From UBA3006 sp036746695 (GTDB lineage: Bacteria; Actinomycetota; Acidimicrobiia; Acidimicrobiales; Ilumatobacteraceae): DNA of 64,000 nt. The notes beneath the pieces were generated by a model. The model was not told the origin of the DNA. It was given only the letters and a program-made list of their open reading frames with translations, and made no database searches. The first letter of the stretch is position 1. Every line of letters starts with the position of its first letter. The stretch lies in contig DAIODP010000001.1 in NCBI GenBank assembly GCA_036746695.1, positions 1,364,001-1,428,000 on the forward strand, read 5' to 3'. A program made the position numbers and the translations under genes. This document shows positions 24,429 through 32,340 of this stretch, piece after piece.

Positions 24429-25229
24429 ATGAGAACCCAAGAACCCAAGACTCCCAAGTCGATTATCGTGCCACCGAAGTACAGACTCCACTTCACTGAC
24501 GCCGAGTTCAAGTTTCGCTGGATCGACGCATTGAAGGTGGAACTTGACAGTTGGAGAACTAGCACCGACTTGTTCGTTGCCATGATGTTGAGTAGTTACA
24601 TGAATGAATCCGGAGAGTGTCATCCAGGGATTCCAACACTTGCACGAGCGATGAAGATGTCGCAGGAAACCGTACGCCGTTCTCTTCGCCGTCTCGAGGA
24701 GAACGGGTGGTTGTTCATCAGAGAGCGAGTTGCGGACACCAACAAGTATGTTGCTGTACTTCCTGTTTACGGTCTCGATCTTCTGCTGGAGTCTCGTAAC
24801 AAAAACACTGGAGGTGAGTCCGCCGAGGTGTGGCAGGATGCTCTTGATTCGGTTCTTCGCCCAGTGTCGGGGGCTCTTGGAGTCTCGGTAGAGGAGTGGA
24901 GTGTGGTGCGCGAATGGGCCCGATTGGAGGGTCGGCTTCGTCAAGTTATCCAGCGCATGGGTGGACCAACGTCCGACTTGTCTTCGCTGAACAAACATCT
25001 TCTCGATGAGTTGCCTCAACATGTTCATTCGCCGACTGCTTATCTGCTCCATCGGCTCGCGCTGTTCACAAGACTTCATCCACATCTATCCGGGCACAAG
25101 CGATCTAGACAAACTTCAACTTCACAATCGCATGTGGCCGTACTTGATGTAGTTCGTGCCACGGCAAAGCAACTTGCTTCAATCAATGGAAAAGGTGCCG
25201 GCCCTCGCGAGCCGGCACCTTCGTCATGA
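24429..25229 (+). CDS. Helix-turn-helix protein, possible replication initiator of the element
   Basis: From ATG 24429 this protein has 266 residues. An HTH_36-type winged-helix domain covers roughly residues 30-110 (TDLFVAMMLSSYMNESGECH, then PTLARAMKMSQETVRRSLRR LEENGWLFI as the recognition part), as in plasmid and island replication or regulatory proteins. The C-terminal half is helical and ends in a Ser/Thr and Lys/Arg-rich tail. The longer frame from 24261 has no better start. Its last codons form one arm of a terminator hairpin. A role in replication of the excised element is plausible from family and position but not shown. Confidence 0.65.
   Translation: MRTQEPKTPKSIIVPPKYRLHFTDAEFKFRWIDALKVELDSWRTSTDLFVAMMLSSYMNESGECHPGIPTLARAMKMSQETVRRSLRRLEENGWLFIRERVADTNKYVAVLPVYGLDLLLESRNKNTGGESAEVWQDALDSVLRPVSGALGVSVEEWSVVREWARLEGRLRQVIQRMGGPTSDLSSLNKHLLDELPQHVHSPTAYLLHRLALFTRLHPHLSGHKRSRQTSTSQSHVAVLDVVRATAKQLASINGKGAGPREPAPSS
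25192..25221. terminator. Bidirectional terminator overlapping the end of the HTH gene
   Basis: The hairpin AAGGTGCCGGC (25192-25202) / GCCGGCACCTT (25211-25221) has an 11-bp perfect stem and an 8-nt loop. It sits between convergent genes. On the minus strand it is followed directly by TTTT, and on the plus strand a T-run comes after the stop codon (from about 25236). The left arm lies within coding sequence. Confidence 0.75.
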
Positions 25230-25241
25230 TGTTCATTTTTT

Positions 25242-25796
25242 TCATCCACGTGAACGTTGGACAACTCCTTTCATCACGGCGGGAATGTGGCTCCACAATC
25301 CGTCAGGTGCGAAAGTCAATCCGTCCTCGGTCGTGAGCAAGGAGAAGATTCTGCCGTCGCTTGCAACAGTGGTCGTCGCATGGACAGTTGCTTTCTTCGA
25401 TTCGTCGAGTTTTCCAAACGGCGCTCCGTCTTCATCAGGAAGTCGCGGTGCCATCACCATCGTGCATCCCAATCCGAAGGCCAAAGTTCCTTTCGGTAGA
25501 CGCATCTCGACAAGTTGGTCCTCGGGGTCCATACGCGTTGAGAACGGCAAGTGGACCCAAGGGGTTTCCAACAAGGGGATCTTCAGGAAACTCCCATCTT
25601 TTGTCGGTGCGATGATTTCGGCAGTTGGAGCCAGCTCGAGTCGCTCTAATGGTCCAATCTCGGTATCCGGGCGCGCGAGCAAACTGAATACATGCAGACC
25701 ACTGCCGTCGGGTTGCCGAGAAGTGAGGTACGCCTGATGAATGGTGTTGGCGAACCTCTCGAGGTCCTGGGTGGAAGGTTGTGTGCAAGTTGCCAT
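25242..25796 (-). CDS. Hypothetical protein
   Basis: Starting at ATG 25796 after a GAAAGG site, this protein has 184 residues. It contains several two-stranded segments (AEIIAPTKDGSFLKIPLLET, HATTTVASDGRIFSLLTTED) suggesting a beta-rich fold. It ends SHIPAVMKGVVQRSRG. No domain is recognised. The longer open frame to 26012 overlaps the large palindrome and is unlikely to be translated. It is convergent with the HTH gene and divergent from the methylase operon, separated from that operon by a ~400-bp region with the 53-bp palindrome. Confidence 0.6.
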   Translation of the reverse strand: MATCTQPSTQDLERFANTIHQAYLTSRQPDGSGLHVFSLLARPDTEIGPLERLELAPTAEIIAPTKDGSFLKIPLLETPWVHLPFSTRMDPEDQLVEMRLPKGTLAFGLGCTMVMAPRLPDEDGAPFGKLDESKKATVHATTTVASDGRIFSLLTTEDGLTFAPDGLWSHIPAVMKGVVQRSRG

Positions 25797-25831
25797 TGCT
25801 GGCCTTTCTGTTCTGGATCGGCGGGATTGCC

Positions 25832-25884
25832 GATGGCGTACACCGTTTGCGCACCACGGGGTGGCACAAACGGTGCACGCCATC
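25832..25884. repeat. 53-bp near-perfect palindrome
   Basis: The arms GATGGCGTACACCGTTTG (25832-25849) and CAAACGGTGCACGCCATC (25867-25884) are complementary over 18 bp with one mismatch. The 17-bp centre itself contains CACC/GGTG. The palindrome lies 36 bp upstream of the minus-strand gene at 25796 and about 300 bp before the methylase operon. There is no T-run, so a terminator is unlikely. A dimeric or tetrameric regulator site, or a replication/processing hairpin, fits better. Confidence 0.7.
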
Positions 25885-26193
25885 ACGGTGACGATGGAAA
25901 AGCGGAACACACACGGCACCAAAACAGGCCCGAATCCATTGTTTCTGCGTTTTGTACCGAAACGTTCCTCAAGAGTGTGGGGCATCCGGAGAAACTTCAT
26001 CTCGGTGTACACCTATCCAATACAGTGGAGTTGAAAAGTGAACCTTGCGAAAGCTTGCGGAGTCGGGTCCGTTGGCCTCAACGCTTGACAACGTTTGGTG
26101 GCTGGAAGGGGTGCCCATGAGATTTCAGGAAGATGCGCATTGGAACGCAACAGCACTCTTTTTTGGCTTCGTCCTAGGGGGGCGAGTGTGAGC
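25885..26193. other. Upstream region of the methylase operon
   Basis: About 300 bp without a supported gene. A run AGGGGGGCGAG just before 26194 serves as the ribosome binding site of the first methylase gene. Short open frames here overlap and lack good starts. Confidence 0.35.
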
Positions 26194-26967
26194 ATGGCGA
26201 CCGAGGACGATGAGCGGCTGGTCAAGTCCACCGAGCGCGTAAGAGATCTTGGCGAGGTATTTACGCCTGCCACAACTGTCGAGGAAATGCTCGACTTATT
26301 CCCTGCAAGCATGTGGGCCGTTCACCCGTCCCCGACGTTTCTAGAACCGGCATGCGGCGACGGCAACTTTCTGATTGCCATTCTCACCCGCAAACTCGCT
26401 GCTGTTGCGAAAGCCTACAGCAGCGGAAAACTACCAGCTGGTATAAGCGAAGAAGCTGCGCAAGTCCATGCACTTGAGGCGCTCGCATCGATCTATGCAG
26501 TGGACATTTCAGTTGAGAACATCATCGGTGGAAAAGTTGGCCATGAGATTGGCGCACGTGAACGTTTGTTGAGTGTATTCACTGCATGGAACTTGATGAC
26601 TCTGAAGAAACAGCTCACCGAGCGGTCGCTAGCGCTTCGTGCAGCACAATGGATCGTTGAACACAACCTCATCATTGGCAACATGCTTCCGCTTGATATT
26701 GCGGGCAAGCCAACTGGTCGTGATGCGATCCCGATTATCGAATACAAGTTTGGGCCAGAGACACTGAGTGTCGCCCTATGCAAGACGACACTTGGAGATG
26801 TCCTTGATGCAGCAAATGCCGAAACGACGAATGAACTCAAACTTTTTGGTCCTACCGATCCAGAGTTCTTGTGGTCGGGGAAAGCACTCAAGCTTGCGGA
26901 CGCTGAACGCGTTGAAGCGCCGAAACTCAAAGGACCGGCGCGCAATGGAACAGGAGGGCGTCAATGA
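26194..26967 (+). CDS. N6-adenine-methylase-like protein lacking a catalytic NPPY motif
   Basis: This 257-residue protein shares the N-terminal part of DNA adenine methylases: EVFTP at 21-25 and SAM motif I EPACGDGNFL at 51-60, then helical segments and VDISVENI as the motif II region. No NPPY-like catalytic motif is found, so it may bind SAM or DNA without methylating, or complement the next protein. ATG 26194 is chosen for its strong ribosome site; an in-frame GTG at 26188 is possible. It overlaps the next gene by ATGA. Both proteins contain the EVFTP motif, suggesting they arose by duplication. Confidence 0.7.
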   Translation: MATEDDERLVKSTERVRDLGEVFTPATTVEEMLDLFPASMWAVHPSPTFLEPACGDGNFLIAILTRKLAAVAKAYSSGKLPAGISEEAAQVHALEALASIYAVDISVENIIGGKVGHEIGARERLLSVFTAWNLMTLKKQLTERSLALRAAQWIVEHNLIIGNMLPLDIAGKPTGRDAIPIIEYKFGPETLSVALCKTTLGDVLDAANAETTNELKLFGPTDPEFLWSGKALKLADAERVEAPKLKGPARNGTGGRQ

Positions 26968-28502
26968 GCGGTAATCACTATCAACGAACAAACCAACCCG
27001 ATGTGCTTGAGGTCATCGCAAACCTGTCCAGCAACGAGGTCTTTACTCCACCACGTGTTGTCAACAGCGTGCTCGATTTGTTGCCTGAGGGCGTATGGAA
27101 TGACCCAACCTTGCGCTGGCTAGACCCAGGCGCAAAAACTGGCGTTTTTCCACGTGAGATCACCAAGCGCCTCATGGTGGGTCTTGCTCAGATTATTCCC
27201 GACGAGACCGAAAGACTTCGGCACATTCTCGGCGAAATGGTGTTTGCGTTCGCTATCACTGACATGACTGCGATGATGACTCGACGATCGCTCTATTGCT
27301 CGAAAGATGCGAGATCCGAACTTGCTGCCTCGCAACTTCCAACCAAAGAAGGGAATGTCTGGCATGAGCGAATCGAACACAGTTATGACGCAAAAGGTCG
27401 CTGTGTTGAATGCGGCGGATATAAGGAAGGTCTCGAACAGACTGGTCGAGACAACTACGCCTACGGGTTCATACATGCTGAGGGGCGTAGGCAGATTACA
27501 AAGGAGACCAACATGAAGTTTGATGTGATTGTGGGAAATCCGCCCTACCAGATGGATGCAGATAGCGAAGGCAAGAATGTGATCGCCCTTTACGACGCGT
27601 TTGTAAATCAGGCGCGTGATTTGAACCCACGGTACATCGCAATGATTATTCCATCGCGATGGATGGCTGGGGGAAGAGGTCTTGATGACTTCAGAACCAG
27701 CATGCTTATCGATAGGCGCATCAGACGAATCGTTGACTATCCAAATGCTGGAGAGCTCTTTCCAGGGGTCGAGATCAAGGCAGGAGTTTTGTACTTCCTT
27801 TGGGATCGAGATAATCCCGGTACGTGTATGACGAGTACACATCGAAACGGCGAGGTTATAGGGCCAGTTGAGCGACAACTAGACGAGTTCGACATCTTCG
27901 TCCGTGATGCGCGAGCACTGCCAATCTTGCACAAGGTTCTCAAGCGTAAAGAAGCTTCGCTCTCAGACATGGTTTCCACTCGCGATCCTTTCGGTCCGAC
28001 TCTCTCCTCGAACTTCACCGGGTATCGCAAGGGAGACAAGAAGCAACAAGGCGATCTGAAGCTCTTCATGGTTGTCGGAGGACAACGCGTTGAAAAGTGG
28101 GTTTCCCCGGAAGTGGTGACTAGGAATCACTCCCTTATCCGAAAGTGGAAGGTGCTCGTGCCCAAGGCTTATGGTGCAAGCGAAGCCATCCCACACCAAG
28201 TAATCGGACAGCCGGTGCTGGGTGGTCAACACTCAGTCTGCTCGCCGACTTATCTAGTGCTCGGACCCTTTGAAAACAAGACCGAGGCAGAGAGTGCAGA
28301 GTCGTACGTCAAGACAAGATTTCTGCGGTTCCTTGTTTCTCTTAGCAAGCTGAGCCAGAACTCAACACAGAAGAACTACACCTGGGTTCCACAACAGACA
28401 TGGGATCGGTTATGGACTGATGCTGAGTTGTACAAGAAGTATGGCATTACAAAAGACGAGCAGGATTACATCGCGTCGATGGTCAAGGAGATGCCTGCAT
28501 GA
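26964..28502 (+). CDS. Eco57I-type DNA N6-adenine methyltransferase
   Basis: This 512-residue protein has EVFTP at 25-29, a modified SAM motif I DPGAKTG at 54-60 (usual DPAxGxG) and the catalytic NPPYQ at 192-196 in FDVIVGNPPYQMD. Downstream are the MIIPSRWMAGGRGL and IVDYPNAGELFPGVEIKAGV segments of Eco57I-like methylases. A CxxC pair (CVEC near 147-150) lies between motif I and NPPY and might bind zinc. It should methylate adenine to protect host DNA from the nuclease/helicase encoded next, with whose gene it overlaps by ATGA. The altered motif I may reflect dependence on the small upstream methylase-like protein. Confidence 0.85.
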   Translation: MSGNHYQRTNQPDVLEVIANLSSNEVFTPPRVVNSVLDLLPEGVWNDPTLRWLDPGAKTGVFPREITKRLMVGLAQIIPDETERLRHILGEMVFAFAITDMTAMMTRRSLYCSKDARSELAASQLPTKEGNVWHERIEHSYDAKGRCVECGGYKEGLEQTGRDNYAYGFIHAEGRRQITKETNMKFDVIVGNPPYQMDADSEGKNVIALYDAFVNQARDLNPRYIAMIIPSRWMAGGRGLDDFRTSMLIDRRIRRIVDYPNAGELFPGVEIKAGVLYFLWDRDNPGTCMTSTHRNGEVIGPVERQLDEFDIFVRDARALPILHKVLKRKEASLSDMVSTRDPFGPTLSSNFTGYRKGDKKQQGDLKLFMVVGGQRVEKWVSPEVVTRNHSLIRKWKVLVPKAYGASEAIPHQVIGQPVLGGQHSVCSPTYLVLGPFENKTEAESAESYVKTRFLRFLVSLSKLSQNSTQKNYTWVPQQTWDRLWTDAELYKKYGITKDEQDYIASMVKEMPA

Positions 28503-31279
28503 GTATCTCTTTGGCAGGAGGCGTAAGGCACCCGAAGATCTATGCATACAGCATCGACCAATACAAGACAACGCCATGGGTCGGCGGCCGAGAGGGCAAG
28601 GGTCTGGTCAAGGTTGGTGAGACTCAACGGAGTGTTGAAGTTCGGATTCGCGAGCAGCTCGCTGCTGTAAAGATGCCTGTAACAACAGTGCCCGATATCT
28701 GGATTGTTGAACCTGCTCTCACCAACGACGGCAGAGTGTTTTCGGACAAAGAAGTTCACAAGGCACTCAAGAAGGCCGGCTACCACAACATCGCTGGTGA
28801 ATGGTTTGAATGCACAAAGGACGAAGTGCGCGCAGCAATCAAAGCTGTGCGTGCTGGCCAAGATCTGCCGAACGTGAAGACCATTGCGGACTTCGCGATG
28901 CGTCCCGAGCAAATACGCGCCGTTGAAGAAACGGCTGCATACTTTCGTTCCCACAAGAAGGGAAAGGGCGATAAGGCACCGGACTATTTGTGGAATGCGA
29001 AGATGCGTTTCGGGAAGACTTTCACGACCTACCAACTCGCACTCGAGATGGGTTGGAGTCGCATCCTGGTTCTGACATACAAGCCCGCGGTCGAGACCGC
29101 ATGGCGTGAAGACCTCGCGCACATTGACTTCTCTGAGTGGCGTTTTCACGGAAAAGATGATGATCACCCAGACATCAAGGACCCATCGCCACTGGTGTGG
29201 TTTGCGTCTTTTCAAGACGTGCTCGGCAAAACTGATGATGGGAAAACCAAGACGAAGAACCTCGATCTGTTCAATATCGAATGGGATGCCGTTGTAGTCG
29301 ATGAATACCACTTCGGTGCATGGCGAGATGCTGCTCGCTCTGTATATGTCGGCGAAGAGGATGACATCACCGGTGAGAAAACTGAAGGCGACAAGTCAGA
29401 AGCCGCAGCGATTACACCTGACCTAGAAGATGGATTCGTCCAAGGTATTGAACAGGCGATTGATTCAACGCTGAAAGTCAATCATTACCTGTATCTCTCC
29501 GGCACGCCGTTTCGCGCACTCACTGAAGGAGAGTTTCTCGAAGACCAGGTTTACAACTGGACGTACTCCGACGAGCAACGAGCCAAGCGTGCATGGAAGA
29601 ACGAAAAGAATCCGTACGCGTCTCTTCCGCAGATGCACTTGCTGGCATACGAGATGCCTGACAAACTTCGTGAGGCAGCACTCAACAACCTTTCCGAGTT
29701 CTCGTTGACAGAGTTCTTCCGAACGACGAAGGACGCGACTCCGACGTTCATTCATGAGAACGAGGTGCAGAAATGGCTTGACCTACTTCGTGGGCAAGAC
29801 CTCTCCGACTTGTGGGCTGCAGTGTCAACAGCGAACCGCCCACCGATGCCTTTTGCTGATGTCAACCTGCTCACTGCACTGCAACACACAGTTTGGTATC
29901 TGCCGGGTGTTGATGCATGCGTCGCAATGCGCGATCTGCTTGGAAAGCAACACAACAAGTTCTTCCGCGATTACACGATTGTTGTCGCGGCTGGTAATGA
30001 TGCGGGGATGGGGCAAGAGGCCCTCGGACCTGTACAAGAAGCGATTACAAGAGTGCCTCAGTCGTCAAAGACGATCACACTTTCGTGCGGCAAGCTTATG
30101 ACTGGTGTAACCGTTCCTGCTTGGGCAGGAATCTTCATGTTGCGCGAACTCAAGAGTCCTGAGACTTACTTTCAGGCAGCCTTCCGTGTTCAGAGCCCAT
30201 GGTCATACAGAAAAGTGAATACTGAAGAAGGTGGCGAAGATGAAATCGTCGTCAAAGATCACTGCTATGTACTTGACTTCTCGCCAAACCGTGCGTTGCG
30301 ATTGATAGTTGAATACGCCACCAAGCTGCGTTCGACTGCTGCGGCTGAGTTCAATGAAGAAGCAGCACTTGAAGAGTTCATGGAGTTCTTGCCAGTACTT
30401 GCCTTTGATGGGTCCACAATGAGCAAGGTGAGCGCCGGTGATGTCATTGACTACCTAACCAAGGGCATCAGTTCGTCAATGCTTGCCCGCAGATGGAACT
30501 CGCCTGAGCTGATTACGCTTGATCTCAAAGCGATGGAAGCCATTCTTGCCGACGAGAAACTTGTCGAGAGTCTTGAGAAAATCGAGATGTTCCGCAACAT
30601 AAGCGACGATCTCACTGCACTCATCTCTACCAATAACGAACTCAAGCCGAAAAAGCTTGCCAACAAGAAGCTCAACAAGGACGAGAAGAAGCAAGAGGAT
30701 GAAGCGAAGAAGAAGCGCCAGGGAATCAAAGAGAAGCTTCGTCGATTCCTCACTCGTATACCTGCGTTCATGTATCTCACTGATAACCGTGAAAAGACGG
30801 TGATTGACATCATTCGACAGGACGAAACTGAGCTCTTTGAGCAAGTGACCACCCTCTCGCTCAAGGATTTCGAACGACTGGTCAACGCCGGGGTATTCAA
30901 TGCTTCGAAGATGAACGATGCGGTGTGGAAGTTTCGCCAGTTTGAAGAACCAAGCTTGTCTTACACTGCGCAACCCGAGGCAACGACTCGTGGCGGATGG
31001 AATGTGCGACGCGACGAACGTTTCGCTGAAATCATCGACAAGGGTTTACTTGAAGATGGCGACACACTTACAAACTCTGATCCGGTGAATCCACTGCGCT
31101 CTGTGGTCAGTAATGACTACGGCATCGTCTTCGAAGGTGTCAGACATGAGAGTCCAGACCTCGCTGCACTTGCGGCAGGAGCACCGAGCGATACCAAAGG
31201 CTGGGATTACTGGAGTCTTGAGAGAGATGGCAAGACCATCGCAACACTTGCAGACCTACACGAACGCAGTCATCAGTAA
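28499..31279 (+). CDS. GIY-YIG nuclease fused to a DEAD/H-type helicase, restriction subunit
   Basis: This 926-residue protein has an N-terminal GIY-YIG domain of the T5orf172/MUG113 kind (IYAYSIDQY, then GLVKVGETQRSVEVRIREQL at 35-54, with GEWFE near 100-104 as the possible catalytic Glu). A superfamily 2 helicase follows: motif I NAKMRFGKT at 166-174, DEYH at 268-271, SGTP near 333, and a late FQAAFRVQSPW segment as motif VI. A Lys/Glu-rich helical stretch near 720-745 separates the C-terminal part. It would move along or unwind unmodified DNA and cut it. With the two methylase genes in one ATGA-linked operon it forms a probable single-locus restriction system not matching the classical types. 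Confidence 0.85.
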   Translation: MSISLAGGVRHPKIYAYSIDQYKTTPWVGGREGKGLVKVGETQRSVEVRIREQLAAVKMPVTTVPDIWIVEPALTNDGRVFSDKEVHKALKKAGYHNIAGEWFECTKDEVRAAIKAVRAGQDLPNVKTIADFAMRPEQIRAVEETAAYFRSHKKGKGDKAPDYLWNAKMRFGKTFTTYQLALEMGWSRILVLTYKPAVETAWREDLAHIDFSEWRFHGKDDDHPDIKDPSPLVWFASFQDVLGKTDDGKTKTKNLDLFNIEWDAVVVDEYHFGAWRDAARSVYVGEEDDITGEKTEGDKSEAAAITPDLEDGFVQGIEQAIDSTLKVNHYLYLSGTPFRALTEGEFLEDQVYNWTYSDEQRAKRAWKNEKNPYASLPQMHLLAYEMPDKLREAALNNLSEFSLTEFFRTTKDATPTFIHENEVQKWLDLLRGQDLSDLWAAVSTANRPPMPFADVNLLTALQHTVWYLPGVDACVAMRDLLGKQHNKFFRDYTIVVAAGNDAGMGQEALGPVQEAITRVPQSSKTITLSCGKLMTGVTVPAWAGIFMLRELKSPETYFQAAFRVQSPWSYRKVNTEEGGEDEIVVKDHCYVLDFSPNRALRLIVEYATKLRSTAAAEFNEEAALEEFMEFLPVLAFDGSTMSKVSAGDVIDYLTKGISSSMLARRWNSPELITLDLKAMEAILADEKLVESLEKIEMFRNISDDLTALISTNNELKPKKLANKKLNKDEKKQEDEAKKKRQGIKEKLRRFLTRIPAFMYLTDNREKTVIDIIRQDETELFEQVTTLSLKDFERLVNAGVFNASKMNDAVWKFRQFEEPSLSYTAQPEATTRGGWNVRRDERFAEIIDKGLLEDGDTLTNSDPVNPLRSVVSNDYGIVFEGVRHESPDLAALAAGAPSDTKGWDYWSLERDGKTIATLADLHERSHQ

Positions 31280-31323
31280 TCACTCTCTGAGTGGTAGCGC
31301 TAGATCTGCAGACCTCCAGGGAA

Positions 31324-31563
31324 TCAGAAGGATTCTGTACGTCGCATGTTGAGTCGAATGAGGATTGACACAGCTTCGGAGAATGCGATGTGAATGTCTG
31401 GCACTGTGCCAAGCCTTGCACGCACAAGTGCAGGAAGCCGCGGGTCAAAGAGAAGATCACCTTCGTTGTTGTTCAATGTCCGAGCTGAATCCCTGAGAAT
31501 CCCGATAACGCTCGTTGATGCAGATCGAAGCGCATCGACGACGATGTTTTCTTCATTGTTCAT
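31324..31563 (-). CDS. Small hypothetical protein
   Basis: This 79-residue protein reads MNNEENIVVDALRSASTSVI, then a helix-rich body ending in EAVSILIRLNMRRTESF. No domain is recognised. Start ATG 31563 is chosen because the longer frame runs into the overlapping divergent gene region. It is convergent with the helicase gene and divergent from the gene at 31642. The function is unknown. Confidence 0.5.
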   Translation of the reverse strand: MNNEENIVVDALRSASTSVIGILRDSARTLNNNEGDLLFDPRLPALVRARLGTVPDIHIAFSEAVSILIRLNMRRTESF

Positions 31564-31641
31564 TACTTCATCTTGCTTTCTCGTCGTATCTTCACATTCG
31601 GCGCCGTGTGTGTCGCATGCTGATTTGGTCACCCTGACATC

Positions 31642-32115
31642 ATGGATACTCTCAAAGCAATAGCAAGACTGGCCTACTATCAGTCCGCCGCGACTCACGA
31701 CGACAACCCTTTCGATCTCGCGTGTTCTCGCCTTTTTGTCATTGACGAAACCGGACATCTCCGATTGATTCTCGAATCTCCGGATGTGTACGTGGGTATA
31801 GCTGCGATTCCATGCTTGCACTCGACAATCGGAGCCGATCCTTTTGTCGCGGTTGAGACGTGTGGGTGGGCCGCTCCGCTCGATGATGTTCATGCATCAC
31901 TACCGCGACCTTCGGAACATCCACGTCGTCGCCGAGTTCGGTTGGTGATTGTGGCAGACCGACTGGGGACAATGGTCAGTGCGATTGGTTTCTCAGATCA
32001 GCCCGATGATTTGTTGGTGGAAGTGGAGGGTGCCGATGGGTCCCTTGCTGATGCGCTTCGTGAGGCTGTGCGACGTTTGGATTTGGTGCAGTCATTGCCG
32101 GGCAACGAACCGTGA
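31642..32115 (+). CDS. Hypothetical protein
   Basis: This 157-residue protein has alternating strands and loops (RLFVIDETGHLRLILESPD, RRVRLVIVADRLGTMVSAIG) and an acidic C-terminal helix. No domain is recognised. Its stop overlaps the GTG start of the next gene (GTGA), so the two are translated together. Position on the island next to the restriction operon suggests accessory cargo. Confidence 0.6.
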   Translation: MDTLKAIARLAYYQSAATHDDNPFDLACSRLFVIDETGHLRLILESPDVYVGIAAIPCLHSTIGADPFVAVETCGWAAPLDDVHASLPRPSEHPRRRRVRLVIVADRLGTMVSAIGFSDQPDDLLVEVEGADGSLADALREAVRRLDLVQSLPGNEP

Positions 32116-32333
32116 GGCGAGCATTGTTACGAGCATTCCTGTTCGGCTGTGTGGCCACGATCACTTATGTCATCTGGACAGGTGGAATACCGGCATTGAT
32201 TCTTGTCGTTCGCCTCTTGGTGGTTTTCGCTTGTGGGTTCTTGGCTGGCTCTCAGGAGTTCGGCGACGAAAACCTCGCCGAACTCCTGGGGGACTCGCGA
32301 GTCAACAAAGATCCGTTCGTCTCGCACGAGTGA
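32112..32333 (+). CDS. Small membrane protein
   Basis: This 73-residue protein starts at GTG 32112 with a 4-nt overlap to the upstream gene. It has a basic start (RRALLRAFLFG) and two hydrophobic segments (about 8-25 and 27-47), so it probably spans the membrane twice with a short acidic tail. The tail codons contain a 14-bp perfect inverted repeat. No family is recognised. Confidence 0.6.
   Translation: MRRALLRAFLFGCVATITYVIWTGGIPALILVVRLLVVFACGFLAGSQEFGDENLAELLGDSRVNKDPFVSHE
32253..32288. repeat. Perfect 14-bp inverted repeat inside a small membrane protein gene
   Basis: CAGGAGTTCGGCGA (32253-32266) and TCGCCGAACTCCTG (32275-32288) are fully complementary with an 8-nt loop. It lies in the last third of the coding sequence, 45 bp before its stop and between convergent transcripts. 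It could act as a terminator without a T-run or as a protein site. Confidence 0.7.
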
Positions 32334-32340
32334 TTACCTT

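Noticed and set aside
24012..25085. Long minus-strand frame opposite the HTH gene
   Set aside because: It covers the HTH gene and its promoter on the opposite strand; the plus-strand product has a recognisable winged-helix domain, so this is a shadow.
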